Assembly (NCBI GenBank): GCA_018667915.1
Contig: JABIRI010000337.1
Span: forward strand, 1-40,186
Source: Opitutaceae bacterium
GTDB taxonomy: Bacteria > Verrucomicrobiota > Verrucomicrobiia > Opitutales > Opitutaceae
DNA length: 40,186 nt
Reading direction: 5' to 3'
Shown: positions 18,403 through 25,928 of the stretch, piece after piece
Layout: every line of letters starts with the position of its first letter
How positions within the stretch are numbered: position 1 is the first letter of the stretch
Program-made: the position numbers and the translations under genes
The notes under the pieces: model-generated
The model's input: only the letters and a program-made list of their open reading frames with translations
Databases searched by the model: none
What the model was told of the DNA's origin: nothing

Positions 18403-18945
18403 TTACTGACTCCAAGGTGGCACAATCTCGTTGGCGCGGGCGTAAGCAATCAACTGGCCCAGATGCTCGTGTTGATGGTCGGCTACAATGGTCGCTAAAC
18501 GAGCGCGAGGTGCGGTCATACCGAAGAACTCAATTTCTTCGGCCATGGCTCCCTCCGTGACGCCCTTGATCGCCTTCTTGGCGAGCTTGGCCGACGCGTT
18601 GTAGATCTTGATCATCTCCGCCTTATCGGCGCCTTCACCCAATGCCCTAGGATTCACGCCTTCGGGGATTTCCGCACCGAGCATGCTGCCAATGTAGTAG
18701 TTTGCCCCGGCGAGATGCATCAGCACCTCACCTACGTTGGAAACCCCTTCCATGGGCATGTAGTCATACTTGTCGGCCGGAATGGCGTCAGCAAGTTGAC
18801 CGATTTTATCTTGGGCAGCCTCGATACTGGCCACGATCATTTGGTTGGCCAACGGAGTTTCATGTTTTCCGTGGTGGGCGGCGAATGCCGAGAACGGCAT
18901 CGCGAGAGCGGTCACTACCGCGAGGGCTTTAGCGAATTTCTTCAT
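18403..18945 (-). CDS. Exported DinB-family protein
   Basis: Protein of 180 residues. The start at 18945 begins a clear signal peptide (MKKFAKALAVV, Ala-rich to FSAFA at 18-22); the longer frame to 19023 needs a TTG and would bury that signal. The mature part is a DinB/YfiT-like four-helix bundle with the usual metal-binding histidine triad: H77 in LMHLAGANYY, then H157 and H161 in DHQHEHLGQLIAYAR. DinB proteins are mostly cytoplasmic metal-dependent thiol transferases or proteins of unknown function; this one appears to be exported. It is a single-gene unit with its own terminator and lies 173 bases from the sulfatase start side. The substrate is unknown. Fold call fairly sure, function open. 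Confidence 0.85.
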   Translation of the reverse strand: MKKFAKALAVVTALAMPFSAFAAHHGKHETPLANQMIVASIEAAQDKIGQLADAIPADKYDYMPMEGVSNVGEVLMHLAGANYYIGSMLGAEIPEGVNPRALGEGADKAEMIKIYNASAKLAKKAIKGVTEGAMAEEIEFFGMTAPRARLATIVADHQHEHLGQLIAYARANEIVPPWSQ

Positions 18946-19118
18946 ATTGAGTGGGAGTAGTATTAGTGAAGATGTTGAAGGGTTGAACCGCGTAGACTCC
19001 ACATCATTACCAACGCGGGTCAACCTGACTAAGAGACAAACTCTACCTCCGGTATTCCGCTATTTTCGCACGGTTTTTCCCGAAGCGAGGGGTCCGGCAA
19101 ATTACGGAACCCTTCCTT

Positions 19119-20507
19119 CTAACGGAACCCAGAGTATTGGGTGACTCCCATTCGTGCTTCCCACTCTGTGAGCTTGCGCAACATCGCCGCGACTTTTTGG
19201 GGATGTTGCTCGGCGAGGTCGTTCTGCTCCACCCGATCTAGCTCTACGTTGTAGAGACTGGTTTTGCCACTGCGATAGCCTAGCAGCTTCCAGTCACCCT
19301 CACGGACCGAACTGTATAAATCTTCGTAGGCCCGGTAACCAAAGATGGGCTCTCCCCGATCAAGCGTGCTGTTGTTCGCCAACGTCGAAAGCAGAGAAAC
19401 ACCGTCGAGGTTTTCGTAATCGTTCGGGTTCCCTCCAGCCAACTCCACCAAAGTCGGAAAAATGTCCGTCGTCTGAACGACGCTTTCATTTTGCACCCCC
19501 GCCTCAAATCCATCGGGCCAACTGATCATAAATGGGACGCGCGCGCCGCCTTCACAGAGCGTATCGATTCTTTTGCCACCGCGATACGGCTCCCACTCAA
19601 ACAGACTGCCTTGGTCCGACGTGAATATGATCACGGTATTTTCATCCATGCCGTTCTGCTTCAGCGCCGCCCGAACACGTCCCACCGACTCGTCCATCGC
19701 CATGATTTGAGTAGCGAGCTGTTCCCGCTTCGGATCTCCGAGGAAGCCACCGCGGCCCTCAAACAAGGGTAGGAAATCTTTGCGACCAATATTGGGTGTA
19801 TGCACATTGTAATACCAAAGCGACATCATGAACGGCTGCTCCCGATCCCACTCATCCAAGAACTCCACGGCTTCATCCGTCAGCTTGTCCGTGAGATATT
19901 TTTCGCTCTCGCCGCCGAACACCTCCGAAGTCTTAAAATAGTCCGGATAGTAGCTGGAAGGTGATCCTTGATTTGTCGTTCCGATCTGCTGAGCGAACCC
20001 TTGGTCAATCGGATGAAACCCCTCTTCTCCGATGTGCCACTTCCCCAGAAACAAATTGTAGTAGCCGAGATCATTCAGGGCTTCCGCATAAGTCACGTGT
20101 TCGAGGTCGACCCAATTCTTACTCGGAAACTGGGCGGGGTCGGTCGGAAGCAAATGGTGAGACGGCCGACCCTGTTCGTCGTGAATAAGTTGGATACCGT
20201 TCTTCGTATCGGTCCGCACATGCCGCACCATCTTAAGACGCGCCGGATGTTTACCCGTCAAAAGAGTCGCCCGACTCGGACTGCAAACGGGGGCCGCAAC
20301 ATATCCCTGTTGGAAATCGATCCCATCCTTCGCCAACTGGTCGATGTTTGGCGTAATAAATAGATCCGGGTTGCGGTAGCCCAAACAGTTCCACCCCAGG
20401 TCATCCACGAACAGTAGCACGATATTGGGTCTCTCCGTCGAACCTACGGTCGACGCGATCAAGAATACTGAAATTAAAACGAGGTAAAAACTGCGCAGGG
20501 ATTTCAT
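19119..20507 (-). CDS. Secreted type I (formylglycine) sulfatase
   Basis: Alkaline-phosphatase-superfamily sulfatase of 462 residues that removes sulfate from an organic substrate, probably a polysaccharide or sugar. The start at 20507 gives a signal peptide (MKSLRSFYLVLISVFLIA); the frame extends to 20594 but without signal character. The metal site begins FVDDLGW (D35, D36). The modification motif C75-S-P-S-R79 is the canonical CxPxR in which Cys becomes formylglycine. The second metal motif reads FTSDQGS, with Gln where Asn or His is usual. Further conserved parts are GKWHIGEEGFHP and DIFPTLVELAGG. A formylglycine-generating enzyme must be encoded elsewhere. The gene stands alone, divergent from the cyclase gene. 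Substrate specificity cannot be told from sequence. Confidence 0.94.
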   Translation of the reverse strand: MKSLRSFYLVLISVFLIASTVGSTERPNIVLLFVDDLGWNCLGYRNPDLFITPNIDQLAKDGIDFQQGYVAAPVCSPSRATLLTGKHPARLKMVRHVRTDTKNGIQLIHDEQGRPSHHLLPTDPAQFPSKNWVDLEHVTYAEALNDLGYYNLFLGKWHIGEEGFHPIDQGFAQQIGTTNQGSPSSYYPDYFKTSEVFGGESEKYLTDKLTDEAVEFLDEWDREQPFMMSLWYYNVHTPNIGRKDFLPLFEGRGGFLGDPKREQLATQIMAMDESVGRVRAALKQNGMDENTVIIFTSDQGSLFEWEPYRGGKRIDTLCEGGARVPFMISWPDGFEAGVQNESVVQTTDIFPTLVELAGGNPNDYENLDGVSLLSTLANNSTLDRGEPIFGYRAYEDLYSSVREGDWKLLGYRSGKTSLYNVELDRVEQNDLAEQHPQKVAAMLRKLTEWEARMGVTQYSGFR

Positions 20508-20518
20508 AAGCTGACGTT

Positions 20519-20547
20519 CTTGTAGATCTTGTTTAGCAACGTGCCAA
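20519..20547 (-). promoter_or_regulatory. Possible sigma-70-type promoter for the sulfatase
   Basis: On the minus strand TTGGCA (20547-20542, 5 of 6 to the -35 consensus) and TACAAG (20524-20519, 4 of 6 to the -10) are 17 bases apart. The -10 ends only 11 bases before the ATG, so the transcript would have a very short leader. The -10 is weak. Confidence 0.3.
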
Positions 20548-20579
20548 GACCGACCATTCGATCCCGATAGGAACCGTGA

Positions 20580-20595
20580 CGTGACGTTGGTCACA
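20580..20595. promoter_or_regulatory. CRP/FNR-like palindromic operator
   Basis: The + strand reads CGTGA-CGTTGG-TCACA, which matches the cAMP-CRP consensus TGTGA-N6-TCACA at nine of ten half-site bases. It lies 73 bases upstream of the sulfatase start and about 250 bases upstream of the adenylate cyclase start, inside a divergent intergenic region. One match of this size can occur by chance, but the presence of a cyclase next to it makes it worth noting. Confidence 0.35.
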
Positions 20596-20627
20596 CTTCT
20601 CCGGCAGCCAAGGCGTTTGACAGGGTC

Positions 20628-20677
20628 GGGACCTCAATTCCGACTGAAGGCATCCCAACGAAGGCGCCTGAGGTCCC
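20628..20677. repeat. Nine-base inverted repeat in the sulfatase-cyclase gap
   Basis: Perfect arms GGGACCTCA (20628-20636) and TGAGGTCCC (20669-20677) separated by 32 bases. No T-tract follows on either strand, so it is not a standard terminator. It could be a spaced operator or a structured leader. The rest of the 341-base gap (20508-20848) shows no gene. Confidence 0.5.
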
Positions 20678-20848
20678 GGACAACGAGTTATGCTTACTTG
20701 CTTCGGTCCAATTGATCTCGAACATTTACGCCTCTTCCCAAATTTCTGTTCCGGACTCGATTGCGCGACTCGTTTGCAACCTTCCTCTCGTGCTCCGCGG
20801 ACACCTCCCACGGCCTCGTCATGATCTTGCAAACCAATACCACCAACC

Positions 20849-22276
20849 ATGGATGATTTCATCATCAACGTCGGGCTCCAGCGCTCCCACCAACTGATCT
20901 TTTGCGGGATGGCTGGCATGGTCGCTCTGCTGCACCTCGGTCTACTCGCCTTCCGTCCTCGTCACCGTGAAAACCTCTCGTGCGCGATCTTCGCTGCCAG
21001 CTACGCGCTGGTGGTTTATGCCAACCTCGAGGCAGGATTGACCGAATCCGCTAGCAACGGACACGTTTTTGTCCGGCTATTTTATATCGCTGCAGGTATC
21101 GCTACGGTCTCGTGGCTGACCACCCTTCGTGACCTGCTACACGTCAGCAACAATCGGCTGCTGAAATTTTTCGTCGCTCCCGTTTTGGCTGTTGCCCTTT
21201 GGGGCAGTATCATGCCGGGGAGAATGCCACTCCTCACGCTGCTGATCATGGTCCTGATTGCCGGCGGAATCGCCTTGCTCTGGATCATCCAAGCCTACCG
21301 CCGCGGGGAGCCCGGCGTGCACGTGCTCGGCACCGGCATGTTGTTGCTGGCGGCGAGTTTGATTTACAGCATCGCACGCTCGGTCGGTATCATCCCTGAC
21401 AGCCAACTCGCCATCTACCTTCCCGTCTACGGTGGTGGCTGCGCCGTAATCTCGCTTTCCCTTTTGGTCGCCCGAAACTTCGCCGTCGTCTCCACCAAGC
21501 TGGAGCAAAAATTGGTTGAAGTCGAAGCACTCGCCGCCACCGACCTCGCCCGCGAACAGGAAAAACGGGTCTTCATCGCCGCCAAAAACGCTGAGTTGGA
21601 AACCCTCGTTGAAGAACGCACCGCGGATCTCCGCGAAGCGCGCGACAAGTCGGATGCACTACTCTACAACATCCTCCCCCGTGAAGCGGCCGACGAAGTC
21701 AAAGCCACCGGTCACACCGAACCTCGCCGCTTTGATGACGTAACCGTCATCTTCACGGACTTTGAAGGCTTCACCAATACCGTCTCCGTGATGCCGGCTG
21801 CCCATCTCGTCAAGGAGCTCAACGAGATCTTCCAGCAATTTGATGATATCATCGACCAACACGGTCTGCAAAAAATCAAGACGATCGGCGACGCCTACAT
21901 GGCCGTCGGTGGCATGCCCGAAGCAGAACCGACCGCAGCGGTCCGCGCGGTCGATGCCGCTCTCGCCCTCGCCGCGTGCATCGAGGAACGCAACCAAGAC
22001 GCCGCCGTCAAATGGCGGATCCGTATCGGCCTGCACACAGGCACCGTCGTCGCCGGGGTCATCGGCAAGCGCCGCCTGATCTACGACATCTTCGGCGACA
22101 CGGTAAACATTGCGAGCCGCATGGAAAGCAACGGACAACCCGGACGCATCAACCTCTCCGCCTACACCTACAACTTGGTGCGGTCACACCACGAATGTGA
22201 ATATCGTGGAAAAATCACGCTAAAGGGCAAAGGCGAGGTCGACATGTATTGTGTCAACCCGCCCAACTCCTCATAA
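20849..22276 (+). CDS. Membrane class III adenylate cyclase
   Basis: Protein of 475 residues. Residues 15-210 hold about seven hydrophobic helices, resembling 7TM sensor modules of bacterial signalling proteins. A coiled-coil linker follows (about 214-280, ending DALLYNILPREAADEVK, typical before bacterial cyclase domains), then a class III catalytic domain (about 290-470). Both metal aspartates are present, D304 in FTDFEGFT and D348 in KTIGDAY. The base-selecting residues are K344 and D413 (YDIFGDTVN), the pair expected for ATP, so cAMP is the likely product. N420 and R424 (NIASRMES) complete the active site, which would act as a homodimer. It lies 25 bases before the outer-membrane gene and is probably co-transcribed with it. 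The 7TM part may sense a membrane or periplasmic cue. Confidence 0.92.
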   Translation: MDDFIINVGLQRSHQLIFCGMAGMVALLHLGLLAFRPRHRENLSCAIFAASYALVVYANLEAGLTESASNGHVFVRLFYIAAGIATVSWLTTLRDLLHVSNNRLLKFFVAPVLAVALWGSIMPGRMPLLTLLIMVLIAGGIALLWIIQAYRRGEPGVHVLGTGMLLLAASLIYSIARSVGIIPDSQLAIYLPVYGGGCAVISLSLLVARNFAVVSTKLEQKLVEVEALAATDLAREQEKRVFIAAKNAELETLVEERTADLREARDKSDALLYNILPREAADEVKATGHTEPRRFDDVTVIFTDFEGFTNTVSVMPAAHLVKELNEIFQQFDDIIDQHGLQKIKTIGDAYMAVGGMPEAEPTAAVRAVDAALALAACIEERNQDAAVKWRIRIGLHTGTVVAGVIGKRRLIYDIFGDTVNIASRMESNGQPGRINLSAYTYNLVRSHHECEYRGKITLKGKGEVDMYCVNPPNSS

Positions 22277-22301
22277 CCTCCTCTCGAATCAAATTCTGCC
22301 C

Positions 22302-23384
22302 ATGAAAATCAAACTATATCTCCCGACCGTTATCGGTCTCTGTGCACTTCTCGCGGTGCCCTCTCTCTTTGCCGATACGGTGAAGCTCAAGAATGGTGAC
22401 ACCCTCACTGGCAAGATTCTCGAGCAAGCCGACGGCAAAATAAAGTTCAAGGGCACGCTTTTCGGCGAGCTCACGATCAACGAATCTGATATCGCCGATT
22501 ATAAAATTGGTGACGACCCCTCGGAAACCGCCGCTACGACCAGTGCCCCAGTCGCTTCGGCGCCGGCCGGTTCGACCGTCAACGCGAGCAAGTCCACCTT
22601 TGCCGGCCAAAAAGGCGCGCCAGCCAAACCGGTGTGGTCGCGTTCCATCACCTTCGGCGGCAACTATCTGACCCCCACTTTCACCCAAGGGCAAATTCCC
22701 GGAGCTCCCGCCGGCACCAAAGGCTCCGCCCTCGGCCTCCCCGGCCGCGTGATCGGCGTTCAGGCTACGGCCAATTTCCTGCGTGCAACCCAAAGCGACG
22801 TGCATGCGCTTGATCTCACCTGGGCCTACACCGACTACGAACCCGCCGGCGTCCAGACCGACAATCACTCCGCCACCTTCATGTGGAACCACAAGATTAA
22901 TGACCGCGCCTACACGGTCAGCCGCACCTCCTACAGCGTCGATGAGATTAAAAATATCGATTACTCGGCCATCCAGCTCTTCGGCGTCGGCTACAAGATT
23001 ATCGACACTCAGCAGACCAAATTCGACATCGTTCCCGGTGCCGTGCTCATGCAGGAAAAGAAGGGCAATGCCTTCGACGATGAGTTCCAATATGGTGGCG
23101 GCTTCCTCGAAAGTTTCATCTACTACTTCAGCGCTAAGGCCTCCTTTGAACAACGCTTGCTCTACCGCCAGAGCTTCAAGGAATCAGAACTCTACGCCAT
23201 CGACGCCTACCTCGGTTTTAAGGGCATGCTCAGCGAAAAACTCGGTCTTACCGTGGGCTTGAGCTACCTCTACGATAACTCGCTGGGGCCCGTATCCTTC
23301 CCGTTCGGCGGCGGCACGGTGACCTTGGACGCCCAGAAAAAAGGTCAACTCACCCTGACCTCCGGCGTCCAGTATAAGTTCTAA
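22302..23384 (+). CDS. DUF481-like outer-membrane beta-barrel protein
   Basis: Protein of 360 residues from ATG 22302, chosen because it starts a signal peptide (MKIKLYLPTVIG to LFA at about 24). The mature N-terminus is a small beta domain (about 25-70, VKLKNGDTLTGKIL then INESDIADYKIG). An Ala/Pro/Ser-rich linker follows, then alternating beta strands ending in a terminal Phe (VQYKF), the usual sign of an outer-membrane barrel. The pattern fits DUF481/YdiY-like proteins, whose function is not established. It sits directly behind the cyclase gene and in front of a strong terminator, so the two form an operon. A link between cAMP signalling and this protein is inference. Confidence 0.82.
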   Translation: MKIKLYLPTVIGLCALLAVPSLFADTVKLKNGDTLTGKILEQADGKIKFKGTLFGELTINESDIADYKIGDDPSETAATTSAPVASAPAGSTVNASKSTFAGQKGAPAKPVWSRSITFGGNYLTPTFTQGQIPGAPAGTKGSALGLPGRVIGVQATANFLRATQSDVHALDLTWAYTDYEPAGVQTDNHSATFMWNHKINDRAYTVSRTSYSVDEIKNIDYSAIQLFGVGYKIIDTQQTKFDIVPGAVLMQEKKGNAFDDEFQYGGGFLESFIYYFSAKASFEQRLLYRQSFKESELYAIDAYLGFKGMLSEKLGLTVGLSYLYDNSLGPVSFPFGGGTVTLDAQKKGQLTLTSGVQYKF

Positions 23385-23406
23385 GTCAGCTCCTCAAAGA
23401 AACTAA

Positions 23407-23423
23407 CCGGCATCTTCTGCCGG
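23407..23423. other. Perfect small hairpin after the barrel gene
   Basis: CCGGCA-TCTTC-TGCCGG, six base pairs with a five-base loop, 23 bases after the barrel stop codon and just before the T-tailed terminator. No T-run of its own; possibly an RNA 3'-end stabilising element. Confidence 0.5.
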
Positions 23424-23428
23424 CCAAG

Positions 23429-23465
23429 ACGGGACGCTTGCGCGAGCAGGTGCCCCGTTTTTTTT
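23429..23465 (+). terminator. Strong rho-independent terminator of the cyclase-barrel operon
   Basis: Long stem ACGGG-A-CGC-TTGC / GCAG-GTG-C-CCCGT with one A-C mismatch and two G-U pairs, closed by a GCGA (GNRA-type) loop, followed by eight T residues (23458-23465). It ends eight bases before the last base of the convergent carbamoyltransferase gene and has no T-run on the minus strand. Confidence 0.88.
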
Positions 23466-23472
23466 GGCCGTT

Positions 23473-25473
23473 TCAGATCACCCCGGGCCTGAGTGCCAGC
23501 ATGCGATTGGCCCACAACTCTCGGATCTCCGGCAACACTGCGGCCACCGCCCCCAAGGTCAGGCCCGCCGCTGCTGCAAGGTTGGCCAAGGGTCGGCGAC
23601 CATCGGTCTCGCCGAGCAACCGATAAGCCTCCGCCGAGAGCTTAGCCTGCTTCCCGTGATGGTAGTTGAAGCTCAAGCCATAACGCCATGTCGGACTCGC
23701 CGCCCCGCCACCACGCTCCGCCTCCAGCTTGACGGTCACCGGGAGTGTCACGACCACGTTTAACCATGCCTCGTCACCGGTCGGCGTCTTCTTCAGCACG
23801 AGCCAATCTCCCACCACCAAGGCGTTTAAGTCGGTCGTAAGAAATGCGACGACCGCGTCATCCACCGAATCGATGATGGGTTCGGCGTGGTTGTTATACG
23901 AGGTGTTCAACAACATCGGCACGCCCGTTCGATCACCAAATGCCTTAATCAAATCCCAGTAGCGCGCGTTGCCGTCCTGCTCCACGGTCTGCACCCGCGC
24001 CGTGCCATCCACATGAGTCACCGCACCAAGTTCGTCCCGCTTCTCGGGCTTGACCTTCAAAATGACACTCATCGTCGGAAAGGTCTTTTGGGTGGGCGTC
24101 GTCACGAAGTAGTCATCCACGTGCTCCGCCAAAACCGACGGCGCAAACGGCCGGTAAGCCTCCCGTTTTTTTACCATGCGGTTGATAATATCCTTATTTT
24201 CCGCCGGTCGCGGGTCGGCCAAAATACTGCGATTGCCCAACGCCCGTGGGCCAAACTCCGACCGGCCCTGCACCCAACCGATCGCCTTGCCGTCCGCCAG
24301 AAGATCTGCCGCCCGACCTACCGCATCGTCGCACCGCTCGATCGTCACAAAGTCAGACCACGTCTGCAGCGCCAGCTCGATCTTCGCGTCATCACCGATA
24401 TCCGTGCCAAAGAAAACATGTCGCAGGGGTTTGATTACCGTATCCGGCACCAACTGTAATTGCACGGCCAGCGCCGCGCCCCACGCGCAACCCGCGTCAT
24501 GCGCTGCCGGCTGAACAAACAACCGCTCAAAACCACTTTCGTAGAGCACCCGCCCGTTCAGCGAACAATTGTGCGCCACACCTCCCGCCAGACACAGATC
24601 AAGATGACCCGTTTTCTTTTGAAAGTGCGTCAACACATGCAGACCGATCTGCTCCGTCGCTTCCTGTAACGCCGCGGCCAAATGCTGGTGCGTCTCGGTA
24701 AACGGCGTGCCTTTGCGTCGGGGCGGCATGATCTGAAAGAGAGACCGCACTCGGTCTAAATGCAGTCGATAATCCCCCTCGGGTAACAATTCGTAAAAGG
24801 TGCTAAAAAGCGCGCGATACCGCGCCGGGTCACCATAGGGCGCCATGCCCATGACCTTGTATTCATCGAACATTTCGTAACCCAAAAATCGGATCACGTC
24901 GCGATAAAGGTAACCCAGCGAATGTTCCTCGGTAAACGAATGCAACGGCGTCATCCCTCGCCCACGACCATCGTAAACCACCCCCGAGATGCCCTCGCCT
25001 TGTCCGTCGAGCGTGACGACCAGCGCCTCGTCGTATCCCGACAACGCATAAGCACTCACCGCATGTCCCGTGTGGTGATCGCAAAAATGAATCTTCGCTG
25101 CGTCCAGCTCGTGGCCCAACTCATCGCGAAACAGTCGCTGCACCATGCCGCGTGGAGTAGGCAGCTCCGTCTGCGAAAGGTCCGCCAGATGCAGCGTTTC
25201 CAAAACTCGTTTCACATAGGGCTCGGTCGCGTAAAATACGACCGCATCCAGTTGCTCCGGCCCGATACCCGCCGTTTCCAAACAAAACCGCAGCGCCTGG
25301 TGCGGACGCTTGTTGGTGTGCTTGATACGATTGAGGCGCTCCTCCTCGATGGCCGCGACCACTTCACCGTCGCGCAATAAGACCACTGCCGCGTCGTGAA
25401 TAAAATCGTAGGGCAGCGCATGGGTATCTTCATGCACCCGATCCAACCCGCCAGTGAAGCCGAGAACCCACAT
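23473..25473 (-). CDS. NodU/CmcH-type O-carbamoyltransferase with extra C-terminal domain
   Basis: Transfers a carbamoyl group from carbamoyl phosphate to a hydroxyl, here most likely one left by a ketoreductase of the adjacent polyketide synthase. From the start at 25473 it has 666 residues. The N-terminal Kae1-like domain (about 1-385) carries H26 in FIHDAA, EEERLNRIKHT, the metal-binding D132-HHTGH-137, CLAGGVAHNCSLN, and H325-D326. The C-terminal carbamoyltransferase domain (about 395-560) has GRSEFGPRALGNRSI and LNTSYNNHAEP. About 100 further residues (567-666) are not part of the usual enzyme and end in a helical stretch. The start lies four bases after the thioesterase stop, with GGAGG inside the thioesterase's last codons. 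Last gene of the PKS operon; no minus-strand terminator is obvious. Confidence 0.93.
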   Translation of the reverse strand: MWVLGFTGGLDRVHEDTHALPYDFIHDAAVVLLRDGEVVAAIEEERLNRIKHTNKRPHQALRFCLETAGIGPEQLDAVVFYATEPYVKRVLETLHLADLSQTELPTPRGMVQRLFRDELGHELDAAKIHFCDHHTGHAVSAYALSGYDEALVVTLDGQGEGISGVVYDGRGRGMTPLHSFTEEHSLGYLYRDVIRFLGYEMFDEYKVMGMAPYGDPARYRALFSTFYELLPEGDYRLHLDRVRSLFQIMPPRRKGTPFTETHQHLAAALQEATEQIGLHVLTHFQKKTGHLDLCLAGGVAHNCSLNGRVLYESGFERLFVQPAAHDAGCAWGAALAVQLQLVPDTVIKPLRHVFFGTDIGDDAKIELALQTWSDFVTIERCDDAVGRAADLLADGKAIGWVQGRSEFGPRALGNRSILADPRPAENKDIINRMVKKREAYRPFAPSVLAEHVDDYFVTTPTQKTFPTMSVILKVKPEKRDELGAVTHVDGTARVQTVEQDGNARYWDLIKAFGDRTGVPMLLNTSYNNHAEPIIDSVDDAVVAFLTTDLNALVVGDWLVLKKTPTGDEAWLNVVVTLPVTVKLEAERGGGAASPTWRYGLSFNYHHGKQAKLSAEAYRLLGETDGRRPLANLAAAAGLTLGAVAAVLPEIRELWANRMLALRPGVI

Positions 25474-25477
25474 GGTC

Positions 25478-25891
25478 TTAGCTTCCTCCCTCTTCCAACC
25501 AGCGGGTAAAGACGACCGGAAAAGGCTTGCGCTCAAGTGTCTGCAAATCGATCGCGACGTGTTCCGTCACCGCGATTGCGACCAGTTTATCACCCGCGCT
25601 CAGATTGATCACGCGATAGTTCAGAGTGAAACTATCCGGCCCGGTGGACGTCCGCGTAAACTCGATGCGCATTCGGTTACCGCTTTGCAACGGTCCCAGA
25701 TATTGCGCCTGACACTTCGCCACCGGAATCAGGGTGCGGTGCTCCCCGAAAAACGTGCGCAACTCCATACCCGCAGCCGCAAGGCTGGCCTCATAGGCCT
25801 CGTGGCACATGGAGAGGTAGTTCGAAAAATAGACAAAGCCCGCGCCGTCGACATCGGCAAAGCGGATCAAACGTTCATAGGGAGTATTCAT
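25478..25891 (-). CDS. Stand-alone hotdog-fold thioesterase (4HBT-like)
   Basis: Acyl-CoA/acyl-ACP thioesterase of 137 residues, normal for 4-hydroxybenzoyl-CoA-thioesterase-like single hotdog proteins. The start at 25891 lies 37 bases after the PKS C stop; an upstream in-frame codon at 25948 would overlap PKS C. The catalytic region reads RFADVDGAGFVYFSNYL: D15 is at the position of the active-site Asp of the DxxGxxY group, and the HEAYEASL helix follows. No PKS in the window has a C-terminal thioesterase domain, so this enzyme is the best candidate to hydrolyse the finished chain from the PKS C carrier protein; it could instead be a proofreading enzyme. It would work as a cytoplasmic tetramer, by family. 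Confidence 0.9.
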   Translation of the reverse strand: MNTPYERLIRFADVDGAGFVYFSNYLSMCHEAYEASLAAAGMELRTFFGEHRTLIPVAKCQAQYLGPLQSGNRMRIEFTRTSTGPDSFTLNYRVINLSAGDKLVAIAVTEHVAIDLQTLERKPFPVVFTRWLEEGGS

Positions 25892-25928
25892 GGGCAAATA
25901 GAAACCGGGGATGAAACGATCGGACCCA

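Noticed and set aside
18995-19023. TTGACC as a -35 box for the DinB-like gene
   Set aside because: At 17 bases downstream the sequence is GGAGTC, not a -10-like element.
23429-23465. Bidirectional terminator also serving the carbamoyltransferase gene
   Set aside because: Read on the minus strand the stem is followed by TTGGCCGG rather than a T-run, so only the + strand use is supported.
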